Source: Gnomoniopsis sp. IMI 355080 (Eukaryota > Ascomycota > Sordariomycetes > Diaporthales > Gnomoniaceae). Taken from it: DNA of 64,000 nucleotides. The stretch is taken from assembly GCA_027946555.1 (NCBI GenBank), contig JAPEVC010000005.1, positions 1 to 64,000 on the forward strand. The letters are read 5' to 3'. A program made the translations under genes and the position numbers. Shown here in pieces: positions 19,920-32,105 of this stretch (position 1 is its first letter; each line of letters opens with the position of its first letter). Under the pieces are notes generated by a model. The model did no database searches, was not told where the DNA came from, and saw only the letters and a list, made by a program, of their open reading frames with translations.

Positions 19920-21455
19920 GGCACAGTGGATTTTACCCACTCGTCGCTCGCTTTTCTTCCTTGGACGTCTTTCACTCATTTCAAGCCGTTTTGGCTCTGC
20001 TTATAAGCCGGCATTGGATCACAGCCTTACCTTCAGCATCAGGACAAGATACCCAGCGCCAGAACAGCCGCACCGGAACTAGACGATCGTCATTTCTTTT
20101 TTTCAAATACCTTTCTGGAGGAATACCAGCTTCGATACCACTTTCTTCATCGCGAACTCTCATTAATCTCAACGAACACATGCTGGGTCGCAAAGCTCAG
20201 CGTGATGTCAATACTTCAATTCTTCCCACCACTTGCATGGCATTCGATTCTAAGCAGAACGGCGTTACGATTCCAGGCCGCATAAATCGGAGTTCTTGGG
20301 AAAGGTCACTGACCTGCTCACCTAGGGCACAGGTCTTTGGGTGGTCAAAGACAGATCTGCTATAGAAGAAAGGAAAAGCTGGTGCCCATCTTGTCTACAT
20401 CATGAAGACAGTCTATCATGTGCTGGGGCTATACATGGCACTCCTTCTCAATGCTTCTTCTGTATGTATAATTTTGCATTGATTTCCAAAAGGAGACCAT
20501 ATCAAACACACAATCCACAAATTATGCTGAAAGAGATGTCAGCCTTATGAGGACCTGAGCAGTGACTCCAGGCTACGTACATATGGGCTCTGTAAATACA
20601 AGTCGTGATGTGCCTTTTTTCACACTATTAACCACGAGTGTATTTGTGTTGGGTGACCCGTTGTTGTATACTTGTTTCACATGGATACGAGTCCTGTTCT
20701 GCTTGATTGCATCGTACATATGCTCTCTGCCCTTTCCCAGATCTCTTCTTTGTTTATTTCAATGGCCTTCCCGGTTTTGTTAGCTTCTGGGACTGCACTA
20801 TCGGTCACCCCTTTCATCTCAAATATACAGCTGCCGCCTACATCTACTTTACCAGGCAGGTTAGTAATCACCTCCTATCTAAAGTCGTGGCGTACCTTCC
20901 ACCTTTGCCGATGTAAGTCGACTCTATGCTTCCCCCTCTGTTCGTGCCTCCTCTCACTCCTGCTGAGGCTACAATTCCTCACTTCAACACCCTCACGTCA
21001 GTTCACTGTCACTCCAAAGCATTGGCTCTCTCATCAGGGTGATGTCGCTAACGAAGTCAAAATGCCTAGATCCGCGGCGAGTTCTCAGTGCCGTGTCCAA
21101 GAGAAATCGCGCCGGCGTCCGATTTGACCGTTCACGATTCATTGGCCCCGTACTGTCGTCCACATAGTCATCCCTGGGTCAACAGCTGGTTGCTTGATGG
21201 GCCTTCCACAGGTAGCACGTGTTACATGGACTTCTCCCTTCCGATAAAGACTTTTGACGGAGAGCTGAACGCGTCTACGTACAGTGGTGCTCACTTTATC
21301 CATCTTCACTAGTCCTGCCTCACGTCCTGTTCTCAGGTCCCACTTTCAAACGGCAGGGGCTGACTTGCGTTGTGGCCGATCTCAAGGACGCCCTCCATCC
21401 ACATACCACTCCAGCTAAATCGAGTCAAAGGCGTCGACATAGCTATACATAAAAC
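19920..21455. other. Intergenic region
   Basis: About 1.5 kb of 3' and 5' flanks. Hydrophobic open frames near 20560-21130 start only at non-ATG codons or lack any domain. Nothing supportable as a gene. Confidence 0.45.
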
Positions 21456-24246
21456 ATGTCAACGCGACCGACCAGTACAAAGCCAACAGGCAGTCTTGCC
21501 CCATCAATACAGGCCACCAACCCACCGGACCCTAGCTCCCAGTACGTCGAGTTCTATTTGGCGGCCGTTTGGACTTGGACAGACTCCGGACGCAAACGAC
21601 TACGCAACTTCGTGGAGAATCTCAACGTGGTTAGTTATTCTGAGAAGCAGGTTTGCCGACATGATCTTCCTGATCAGAGGCTGATAATCATAGGACCGCC
21701 TCACGTACAGTTTCGACAACGAACTACAAGCTGCCAAGGTTCGCTGCCCGAGAGATTCGGAAGTCTACATTCGCCGTAAATTCTTCCAGTTTGTCCAAGA
21801 AGTCGAGGATGAGTACCAACGATATGGGCAGTTAGCAGACATTGTGCAGCAAGACGGGACTTTGACAGACCCCGGACACCACCCCGACGTCAGGATGCCG
21901 ATGTTCCTACCCAACACGCGGCGGCTGCCTGCTGGCCAGGTCTTCAAACCCGACACAAGTGGTAGTGTTGGAGGTGGTGCAAGTCCCAGAGAACCCCAAA
22001 CTATAACGTTGGTTATACCAGACGAACTTCGGGATATCACGCACGTTGTCGTATGGCAGGACCTCCAGGCCAAGAACCAAAACTTTGAAGGGACGCATTT
22101 TTTCTCACCAGCAGCAAAGGCCGCTATTGAGTCCACTCATGACGTTCGGATCATCGTTGACGATGCCCAGAAAGTAATGTTCATCGGGAGCTCTACATCG
22201 TTGGATGCGGCAAAGGAGGTCAAGGCGAGATTGACAAGATTGCTGCAACATCATCAGGTAGGGTCAGATTGTCTGCCGTTTTCTTCTGCTCTCTTTTCTT
22301 GATATTTCGTTGATCCCAGACTGGGTTCTCCCTTTCCTTCCTGTCTCCATGACGTGACTGACCGCATTCAGAGCTCGCGTAAGCTGCCGTCGGTTCCTCA
22401 CCACATCTTCTACGTCGAGTCCCCGGCCATTTGGACTATTGACACTCGAGAAATCACGCAGATCAATCCGAACCTGGCGCATTCTACGATCATCGATCCT
22501 TGGAAATATCCCGTGCCCGAGCAGTACGATTGGTTCCACAATGATGCAGGTGTCTTCGCTCTTCGTGTTTGCCTGGAAGCACCCCTTAGGAATGGGCAAC
22601 GTAATAAGATTTGGTCCCTTTTCGGACCACGTGCTAACAACGTCTTCGATGGGCGTCAAGCCAAACGGTCCTCACGGTACTTCGATGGTCTCAGAGCCTT
22701 CAGACGACCTCGCACTTCGGGGGACCAATCTGCCGATGGTGGAGTTATTGGCAACTGGCTGCAGGAGCTTAACGTTCCTGTTGTAGTCGACGAAGCCACG
22801 ATCGCGACCCCTAAGATGGACGCTGTCACACAGACTCCAACTCACGATGTCGGCGAGAATGACCCCATTCCACTAAACTTTGATCCCAGCAGGCGGCCTG
22901 ACGCTGCTATTGAGGGAGCAGAACGGTGTCCACCTCGTGGTCGTAGTGGCATTGACAGTGGTACTGGCATCATAAAGCCCCAGCCGACGAGCCTCTTAGA
23001 TCAGGAAGATGCTGTATTTCACGATCCCTCTTCAACCCTCCAGCGGCCGATGAAGCCATCCCAGAGGATGGTGACGGTGTTTGATCCCGACTTTATGGAG
23101 CTTGGGTCTCTTGGTCAGCCTCAGACTTCTTCCCAAACATCGGTCGATCAGCCTTGCCGTGAAATCAACGTTGTCGATGCGAAAGACAGGAACCAGGAAG
23201 AAATCCGAATATTCACCGCTTCAGTCGGTCGCCTGATGGAGCGTATGCGAGGACGGTATGGAGTAATCCATCTGCAGGCCGAAATTGGAAGATACTACGC
23301 TTGCGCGGTACCAGAAAGTGGCCGAGCGGTTAACCAACCAAACGAGCCGGCCTGGGGCTGGGAGCCTGATGAACTTCGCCCAAAGCTGGAGATTCATGAG
23401 CCCTTCATGTTCACCAAGGCGCTCACCAGCTGGGGCAACGATGCCGACTTCTTGGGAGCTACGATGTGGGAGCGAACGTCCCAGGCTATCTTCTTCGACT
23501 TCCGCTTCCAGGCCACTTTGAGCAACGTCCCCTTGGATATGGTACTCGAGGTGAACGCAGAGGACTACACGTGGAACATACGCTTTTTGGACAACATCAC
23601 GGACGTAATTTACGTTCACTGTCTAGCCCAAAACTGGGATTTTCGAGTATCCCTTACCCACGATCGGCCCCTCGAGTACCGAAGTAACTGGGCAAAGTTT
23701 GCCGAGGCGTTGATTGAGAGCCTAGATGTGAAGCCGCCGGAGCTAGAGTTTCAACACAGTTTTAGCGAATGTACTATTACGGGTAATGAGTTTCCCATCA
23801 TCATCCAGGACGTTCGAATTCGCCAGGTCTGCCGTTTACAGCACAAGAACAAAAAAACTTATCTGGACATGAAACGGATCCTGCCGACTAAGGTGATTGC
23901 CAGTCGCAACCTGAAGTATCACAAGGTACGCGGGGTTCTCACCAAGAGCTCCGTTGATAATCCAGGTGGCGGCGACAATCCTTTAACTGGCGAGTTCGCG
24001 CAGTGGTTTGAGGCATCAGTGTCATCTGTCCGTCTTGAGGAGCTTCTGCAACAGAATCAGGTCCTCATCCCCGGTGATGAAGTTGATTGGTCTATCGAGC
24101 AGATTGAAAAGGAAAACCTTTTGGCCGAAATGTATCAGCAGGCAGCCGATGTTGTTGAGAAGATGGACGGAGTTGGTGTCGAGTGCAACAATGGTCATGA
24201 GCTGCGACGACCCAAGGCCGACCCACAAGTCGATTACCAATGGTAG
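21456..24246 (+). CDS. Large conserved-looking fungal protein, unknown function
   Basis: Exons 21456-21629, 21694-22257 and 22372-24246 (introns 64 and 114 nt) give 870 residues. The second intron has a CTGAC branch before CATTCAG. Residues about 125-245 form a compact alpha/beta region: it starts at THVVVWQDLQAKNQ and ends with DAAKEVKARLTRLLQHH, and looks KH-like in outline. A Pro/Asp-rich linker (about 350-500) follows. A C-terminal half of about 350 residues includes RYGVIHLQAEIGRYYACAVP, a Trp-rich beta region and KTYLDMKRILPTKV. The layout resembles the fungal proteins grouped as DUF7905, which I recall only loosely. No signal peptide or membrane span is present. The function is unknown; RNA binding would be a guess from the KH-like part. 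Confidence 0.8.
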
Positions 24247-27091
24247 AGGACGAGATGCCTCCCACACGCTGACGACGACTCTTCTATAATTCGACTTCCA
24301 TGACATCTTGCATCTTTGCCTCACCTTTGATCGTACTTGCTTTGTGCGTATACACATGATGCTTTCGCCTCATGGAAACAGGCATTTCGTTGGACTGACA
24401 GCGAGCTGAAGGTCGTCGGCTTCGTGACAATTCCCCAGTGGCCATCCTGATTGAGGTTCACTTGCAGCGAAGATCTGTTGGAAATACGTGGACGATTACA
24501 TCTCGAGAAACGACATTAGGGCATTTCGACTGCAGGACACCAGATACCAAGCGATCGAGGAAGAACATGCACAGCTTCGAGGCAGAATGGCGTTTTTAGC
24601 GCTGAGGTCTTCGCAAGGAACAATGATTTCTGCCAACCATAGACGAATTTCTCGTGGTTTTGTCAATTGACTGCGCTGATTCTCAATCTGGCCCTTAGTA
24701 TTAGCCCCAAGTGATGTCAAAATACATTCAGACGAGAGGCTTGTAAGTGCCTACCTAGGTAATGAGATCCTTGTAGTCGAATTCATAGCTGGGATGCCCC
24801 AGCCCACACACACATACAGAAAAGTACCCATCGAAATGTAAGCTAGCGCACAAACCCCGACCCTACAACAGTGCTTTCAGGGAATCTCTTATGGGCTGCG
24901 CGTAGGGCACATTGTCAATACCCGAGAGTTCATTCTATTCAGTCACTTTCCATTCCCCAGCAATGGCCGGAAAGCCCGGTACAACATAATGAGCTTGGTA
25001 GGACCTTGGCTTCCGCTGTAACTCGGTTGATCCATTCCTTGTACGCTTGTAGGAAATGGATCGGCGTGGGTATGTGCGCCGACCTGAAAGAATTGAGATC
25101 CGTGAGAAGATATGGCGGTGATGAGAGGAAACGATACAGCAGGCTGCACCACCAAGTCTTTCTACCCGTGAGAATGACACCCAATGACTATTAGGGGGAG
25201 TAGATGCGGGCTGTGACCCCCAAGGAAAGGTGGTGTGACTCGCGTTGCCGAACACGGACGGATCAAGAAGCTAGTCGCTATGAAGCGTGAAGCACCATAA
25301 ACGAAGGGCGTCTTGTCCTAGCTTGGACCTTGGCATTGTACAGGTGAAATACTCTATAGAAGGATTGTGCGAGCGAGACGTAGAGTGCGTACAAACTATC
25401 GGTCTACATTTAAGCAATTCTATAACCTGACATTACGACACAATTGTATTATTGAGATAGATATAGGTGATCAATAGAGCGAAAAGTGGACCATGATGAC
25501 GAAGACTGTTGACGTCTGGAAAGAATGCGTTGCCGCGTAGTCCGATTCTTGACAACAGCAGCGTGGACGGCACAGTCGACTCAACCATCGCCATCCCGGA
25601 TTTCCATTTGAAGAGGGCAAACCGGGTTAGCAGACAGGTGTCGAAGAGAGTGAGACCCATCGCTGTTTACGCGGTATTACAGCGTACAAACATGAGGATA
25701 GTTAGTCTGTGCTATGGTACCTGCCAACACACTCTGGACACTGTGCAGTCGGCAAAGACGGCTAGACCCGTTGCGCGATCCTTGTCGTCGGCCGGAGAAG
25801 CAAAGGTAAAGATCAGCGCTCTCGGGACGATGACCGAGCACATGGCTGGGTGGGGGGCGAGGAGGGATGAGGAAACCTCAATGGTCCGGCCGATTTCCAT
25901 ACTGCCACGCTCCAGCTCACCTCGTGTTGGACGTCGAAAAGGCTAATTAGCAGAGACACTAAGAAGAACGGCCAAGTAATCCGGCTCAAGCGAAGTGGTG
26001 GTCTTGGATCATTGTCTTGGTTGTCTCGCAACGTGACAATGGCACTGGGCACCCTGGGCACCCTGGGCAATCAGTGTAATCTGAGACGCGATAGAGGCAT
26101 CCCCTGTATTGTACATGCTAGCCACTATTATGGACCACTGTCTGTTCTCTCTGTCTCTTTTTTCCTTTTTTTTTCCTTTGCCTTCCCTGGCCGAGGGAGC
26201 CCACGCGGTAATTACGTCTCCATCCGGGCGAGGCCGCTCCAGTCGTCAATTCTGAGGATGGGACTTGACCACCTACCTGCGCCCCTCGTCCGAAGTCATC
26301 GTCCGAAGAATCAGAGAGTGCCATCTAGAAAGTGGCAGACTGCCTGTGACCAATGCAAACAGATCTCGGCAATTGCCCTGGTGACGCATCAATTGGAATG
26401 GATTTTTACTTGAAACGGGAGTTCTGCCATTCCGCCCGCTTATTAAATATCCAATTCCCGGGCATCTACACTACCATAGTATCTGCAAAGTATGCGCAGT
26501 ACATAGCTTTTTTTTTTCCCCGGTGCCCCCATAGTATCTAGCTACTTCCACTTGGCTCCTTATACTGTGGTGGTTGGAACGCTACCTAACCGAAAGTGGA
26601 GCTCATATACTCCAGGTACTGTGGAAACGTACCAGGGAAAAAGCCGTGAAAGCCGAGTTGAGCCAATCAGCGCCCAGTCGACCTAGTCCGGAGCTACCTA
26701 AGCGGCCCAGCCCCTTGATCCCTGCCCCCTTCCTATCGTGAGTTTCGGCGTTGCTCTCTTGCCCGTGCTGCCCTCCTTCTCTTCCCCCAGAAAAGCCCTT
26801 GCCCCGTCAAAGTCCCGTCTGTAATCTAAACACATCTTGCACCTTCCTTCTTGTCGAGGAAATATCAATTGGTCCCGTCTCTTGTTGATTCTTCTTTGTT
26901 CTCCCTCAGACGATATCTCGGCCTTCTCTTCTCCCCCCCAAACAAGCTTTGGAATTCATTCATACCCCACAGAAAACATTCGACTTTCCAACACCGATTA
27001 TTAGCCGTTCAGCGTCACACGTCGTCTCGCTATCAACAACAACAAATAACCACATCGCAATACTTCACATCATACCGCACTCACCATCACG
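24247..27091. other. Intergenic region, 2.8 kb
   Basis: No gene recognised. It contains a CTACCTAGGT motif at 24751-24760, a short tandem repeat of GCACCCTGG units at 26041-26070 and a CT-rich leader-like stretch (26700-27080) just upstream of the next gene, typical of a strongly expressed fungal promoter and 5' UTR. Confidence 0.45.
26041..26070. repeat. GCACCCTGG tandem repeat
   Basis: Three near-perfect nine-base units in an intergenic region. No function can be assigned. Confidence 0.7.
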
Positions 27092-27893
27092 ATGCGTTCT
27101 GCCACCGCTGTCGTCGCGCTCTCTGGGCTCACTCTGGTCGCTGCCCAGAACGCCACTCAATTCACCATTGACGTGACCAGCGTCTCCGAGACCGAGCGTA
27201 GTATGTAACAGCATTGCATTTCACCGCTGGACACCCCTTCTTTGGTTTCGAGAGACTGACTTTCTGTGAACACAGACCAATGGTGCATTGCTCAGGAGAA
27301 CACCTGCGGTGAACTCTGCGACAACGACCCTATCGGCAACTCCTGCGACATTGTGAGTCCAATTATCCTGCCATGTGTGCCTGCTTCTACTTGACCCGTT
27401 GCGTTGCTAACTACTGAAGACCACTCTCGACACCTACTGCACCTGCCAGAACGGCAGCGCTCCCGGTCTTCAATACTACGTCAGCACCATGGACTACGTG
27501 AGTTACTTTTCTCCCCCCCTTTGCGCCCTCCGACCTGTCACTTTGCGCTATATTCAGTTCTACCTCTGACATGCAACAATACAGTACACCTGCCAGGAGG
27601 CCTTCTCCGAGTGCAACACCGAGAACGTCGGCAATGCCAAGGGCCAGGCCAACTGCACCACCACCATCCAAGACAACTGCGGTACCCTCGACCCCGCCAG
27701 CTACTCGGCCAGTGGCAGCTCCTCCTCCAGCAGCTCTGCCTCGGCCTCTGGTACCGCCTCCGCCACCAGTTCGGCCTCCGCTACTGCTGCGTCCACTGCG
27801 ACCTCTACCGCTGGTGCTGTCCCCACCCACATCCAGCACATTGGCACTGGCGCCGCCGCCGCCGCCATTGGCTTCTTCGCCTACATGCTCTGA
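27092..27893 (+). CDS. Secreted cysteine-rich, GPI-anchor-type protein (DUF7707-like)
   Basis: Exons 27092-27200, 27276-27352, 27420-27497 and 27585-27893 give 190 residues. A signal peptide (about 1-19, ending VAAQ) precedes a domain with eight or more Cys. Its landmarks are QWCIAQENTCGELCD, NSCDI, YCTCQNG, YTCQEAFSECN, NCTTTIQDNCG. Next comes a Ser/Ala/Thr tail and a hydrophobic end (GTGAAAAAIGFFAYML) of the GPI-signal kind. The cysteine layout fits the fungal extracellular DUF7707 family. Such proteins sit at the plasma membrane or in the wall; the Ser/Thr tail is a natural target for O-mannosylation. Introns are 75, 67 and 87 nt with good acceptors. Confidence 0.88.
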
Positions 27894-29437
27894 AGCAGAG
27901 GCTCCTATTCGACATGGTCTGTTCGCTACGACCGGTCGACGTGGTGTTTCGATAGCCCTTCTCTGCTTCTTGTACAGAGCCTTTAGACATGGCATGGCCC
28001 ATGGTCATTCAAATTGATTCTGCCTTGCGCTGCTTATCATACACCAATTTTACGGCAAGCGGTCCATTAATACCCCGGACCGCTTTAATACTTGACGAGG
28101 AAGACGACGGATACCTGCATGACGAAGCATTTGTGGAACGTTTCCCCTGGGGATTGTGCAAGAGGCTGTGCAAGGGAATGTCATTTTTCCGGAGAAGGAG
28201 TGAATTTGCGTTTTGCACTGAAGAGTTTGTACACACAGCTAGGAGTACGCGGAATTGATCGGGCCTAGGGTCCTGACTAGGCACCTTTTACTGAACATGC
28301 CTCCCATCGTACTTTCGCTGTCGTGACTTTGACATTGCTCACTGATGACATATCTGCTCCAGAGATGGGTATCAGCTTCTGGCTGTGTATTAGGTCTCAT
28401 CAGCTTTACCAGCATGGTCTCACGAGGCACACTGATATTCCACAACGATTCGGGGTTGCATAGAATATCGTCCGCTAGAATGGAGACTATCAGTCTCGCA
28501 CACAGCTGAAGGCCTTAACGCTACCGCCTGCGATACCTTCATCGGAACAAAGCTGGTTGTATGCGAAATGAGGCTTGATTTCGAATGTGGCACGCATCTC
28601 TCTTCAACCTTGGCACAATCGAAGTTTGATGTCGAGTCAGACAGTTATCAGAACGCAATTAATAGACACGATCGAGGGCCCATACAGAGCACGCTTGGCA
28701 GTAAGGAGTATTACAGCTATGCCTTTGATGAGTAACCTATCTGCTTTGGACCGTGACGATCAAGACTGCATCAAGTAGACAAGCTGTTGTTGCATCATTC
28801 CAGACGATCATAACAGAGATCTGCTATAGCCCAAAATTGGAAGCTGTCTCCCGAGGTCGACTGAAAGGCGTAGAATAATCTGCGACGCGGACGAATTCAT
28901 GCGTTGTTCACCGCGCCGAATGAGCGGGACAATTGGTCCTTTGCACGTTTCCTAAGGAGTACCTAGGTAGAATTCAACTCGACGCGGTATGCGGAGTAAA
29001 GGCGGTGTGGATGGGTGGACATGCATTTGTACCGGACAGAAACAGGAGATAAAATCGCAGTGACTTGGGCCCAATTCACAAGCACACTGTCGCCGGGTCA
29101 CTTTGGCACACGCTAAAAGACTGCCTTGACTACTTGGCAAGGTACCGCGCAGCTGCCGCGATAAAGCTCATAAGTACTATGTACTATGACTTAAGCGGGT
29201 AAGCTGGAGAGATGCCGCCCGTACCTTACCTAAACGGTGTCAAACCCCTGACGCCAACGCAGCCTCTCATTGACGGCCAAAACTCCAACTTCAGGAACAG
29301 TTCCCAAGTCTTCCCATTTATAACACACACACGCACAAACAAGCTTGGCAAATCGCAACGCAAGCTTGCTTCATCCCTATTTGCGCGTCACATTTCCGCT
29401 GTCTGTTTGCTCACGCTGATTATATCAACGCCAGAAA
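27894..29437. other. Intergenic region and alpha-tubulin leader
   Basis: About 1.5 kb. The left part is the 3' flank of the cysteine-rich gene. A TACCTAGGTAG motif lies at 28960-28970. The right part (from about 29200) is the tubulin promoter and leader; frames crossing it into the tubulin first intron are not coding. Confidence 0.45.
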
Positions 29438-31405
29438 ATGCACGGAGAGGTGAGTTTTCATATATCATCGAAGAGCATCGCGCTTGTCTCGATCTGTCCG
29501 AATCCAAACAAATCGTCCGAGCCCGCCCGCCTGACTCCCGTCCCGCACCGGCGACCCCTATTTACACACTTGCGAGCTCGGCGCGTCAAGGGTCGCCGCC
29601 GTCAAAGGCCGAGGTCCCCCTTTCAACACCTCACGTCCACTCAAGCTTGACGGTGGAGCTCGTGAACGACCGTCTCGTTGCTGTCGCTGGCGGAGGATTC
29701 CAATGCTATTCGCTGCGACGCCCTGTCACCGCCATACATCGACCATGCCACCAAGCACATCAAAGCACATAGATGCCCCAATCGCCCGCAGCATAGGGCA
29801 ACAGCTCAGAGAAAGGAACCTCAAATTGACCATGATCCCTTAGATCCTTCACCTCCACCTGGGCCAGGCTGGTACCCAGCTCGGCAACAGCGCCTGGGAG
29901 CTGTATGTACCCCGCCAACCAACATGAACGATGGCCAGAGAGCGCTTTAAGCTGACGATAGACTACAGCTACCTCCTCGAGCACGGGCTGGGACCCGATG
30001 GCAAGCCCGACCCAAACCTCTCAGATGTTGGTGATGCAGGTTCCTTCGAAACCTTCTTCACCTCGACCAGTGGCGGCAAATACGTGCCCCGCGCCATCTT
30101 CTGCGACCTCGACCCCTCTCCCATCGACGAGATCCGCACCGGGTCCTACCGCCAGCTCTTCCACCCCGAGTTGCTGATCAGTGGCAAGGAAGATGCTGCC
30201 AACAACTACGCTCGTGGTCATTATACTGTCGGCAAGGAGATGGTTGACAATGTCATCGATCGCATCCGACGTGTTGCTGGTGAGTCGCTTGCGGCAGTCA
30301 CAACAGGAGGAAATACGGGGTAACGTGTGCTTGTATGGGGTGGCATTGACAAAATAAACAGACAACTGCAACTCTCTTCAGGGCTTCCTGATCTTCCACT
30401 CTTTTGGTGGCGGAACCGGCTCTGGGTTCGGATCTCTCCTGCTGGAGCGTCTTGCGACAGACTACGGCAAGAAGTGTAAGCTTGAGTTCGCTGTTTACCC
30501 AGCGCCTCGTGTCTCGACTGCTGTCGTCGAGCCGTACAACGCTGTCCTGTCAACCCACAGCACGATCGAGAATGCCGACTGTACGTTCTTGGTTGACAAC
30601 GAGGCTGTCTACGACATTTGCCGTCGTAATCTGGACATTCCCCGCCCGAGCTATGAGCATCTGAACCGCCTGATCGCCCAGGTCGTCAGCTCCATCACAT
30701 CCTCTTTGCGCTTTGATGGTGCGCTCAACGTCGACTTGAACGAGTTCCAGACTAACCTGGTCCCTTATCCTCGTATTCATTACCCTCTCATCAGCTACGC
30801 ACCAGTCATTTCTGCTACCAAGAGCGCCCACGAGAGCTTCAAGGTGCACGACCTGACTTTCCAGTGTATGTACTGTTTCGGTAAAGGTGAGATCGCAAAG
30901 GTATGATCTGACAGATGTGATAGGTTTCGAGCCAAACAACCAGATGGTCGTCTGTGATCCTCGCAACGGCAAGTACATGGCTGTCGCCCTTCTATACCGC
31001 GGCGACGTTGTCCCCCGCGACTGCAACAGTGCCGTTGCCGCCCTCAAAGCCAAGGCCTCCTTCAACCTCGTCGAGTGGTGCCCTACTGGATTCAAGATTG
31101 GCATCAACTACCAGAAGCCCATGGCCGTGCCCACCGCCTCCCCCGCTGACGGCGGTCTGGCCTCAGTTGACCGCTCCGTATCCATGTTGTCGAACACCAC
31201 CGCCATTGCCGAGGCGTGGTCCAGACTCGACCACAAGTTCGATCTCATGTACAGCAAGCGTGCCTTCGTGCATTGGTACGTGGGTGAGGGTATGGAGGAA
31301 GGCGAGTTCAGCGAGGCGCGTGAAGATTTGGCTGCTCTGGAGAAGGACTACGAGGAGGTTGCGGGCGACTCGTTAGACATGGACGAGGAAGAGGTTGAGT
31401 ACTGA
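29438..31405 (+). CDS. tub1: Alpha-tubulin
   Basis: Exons 29438-29449, 29844-29902, 29969-30279, 30362-30865 and 30924-31405 give 455 residues. Alpha-tubulin pairs with beta-tubulin to build microtubules. The start is MHGE|ILHLHLGQAGTQLGN, the variant seen in one class of filamentous-fungal alpha-tubulins. The tubulin signature GGGTGSGFGSLL, the nucleotide-contact region and the GMEEGEFSEAREDLAALE helix are present, and the acidic tail ends in EEEVEY with C-terminal Tyr. The loop that carries acetylated Lys40 in other alpha-tubulins reads SDVGDAGSFETFF and lacks the Lys. The first coding exon is only 12 nt and is followed by a 394-nt intron, by far the longest seen here; the others are 66, 82 and 58 nt. 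Phases all close. Confidence 0.96.
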
Positions 31406-32105
31406 GAGAATCATTTTTAATGTCTGCGTCTCGCCAGGTTGGATTTGATTGTTGTGTTTGGGCAAGCTGTGGAGTTCGTGATATGTGTTTTCTAAAACAC
31501 GGGAGTCTACGGAATACCACTGGCGGGGAGTAGAGAGGATAGAAAAAGGCCATACCTGAGGGTTCGGGCTCGCTCTCGCGGAAAGGTTACCTTCGCACAA
31601 GCCAGCAATACTGTGGACACCTGACTTATTACTTCTTTGTGCCTTGAAATTCGTATTAAATAAGAGAGCTGTGTCTGATTGATCTTGTAATCATTACCAC
31701 ATGAAAGCCACTGCGAGATTTGTATTGTTTGTGTGGATAGGTGTGTGTATATGTACCTAGGAAGAAAACTATATCCAAGACACGCTTACGGTAGATTTTC
31801 TGACGTGTTCTTCCCAACATCATAGAGCGTTATGGTCGTCAAAATGGAGGTACTCGCAGAATCAAAGAACGCTAATAAGGGGAAGAAAGACAAGAACGAA
31901 TAGCCTCATCGCATGAGGAAATGGGTATCCCATAGCCTAAAAACATCCCAAATCCACTTCGACTGTCCATACCAATTCAAAGACACTTTATGAATGAGGT
32001 GAGAAAAGACTCGATCAACAGCCACACTTGAAGCTTTTCTACTGCTCGATCCCACATATACCTACAGTACCTGACGTCCATCCCACATCTCGTTTCCAAG
32101 CGCCG
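31406..32105. other. Convergent 3' intergenic region
   Basis: Lies between the tubulin stop and the stop of the minus-strand DUF8035-like gene. It is AT-richer than the flanks and holds both 3' untranslated regions; a CCTAGG motif occurs near 31757. Confidence 0.4.

Noticed and set aside
20560..21127. Hydrophobic frames that might be a membrane protein
   Set aside because: Start only at non-ATG codons or lack continuity; hydrophobicity comes from T/C-rich composition.
23318..23333. GTGGCCGAGCGGTTAA, identical in style to the A box of tRNA-Ser/Leu
   Set aside because: It lies inside the third exon of the 870-aa protein. No B box (GGTTCGAATCC type), anticodon stem or acceptor pairing follows.
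25433..25946. Open frames on both strands (75 and 145 codons)
   Set aside because: The longer one starts at TTG, overlaps the other, and shows no motif or splice partners.
26345..26362. CDQCKQ-like motif resembling the start of a Zn(II)2Cys6 domain
   Set aside because: Only the first Cys pair is present; the rest of the six-Cys pattern and any flanking exon are missing. Probably chance.
27411..27995. 194-codon antisense open frame over the cysteine-rich gene
   Set aside because: Gly/Arg/Ala low-complexity shadow of the Ser/Ala tail on the other strand; it also crosses real introns.
29212..29772. 186-codon plus-strand frame upstream of alpha-tubulin
   Set aside because: Crosses the tubulin start and its first intron, has no domain, and is explained as leader plus intron.
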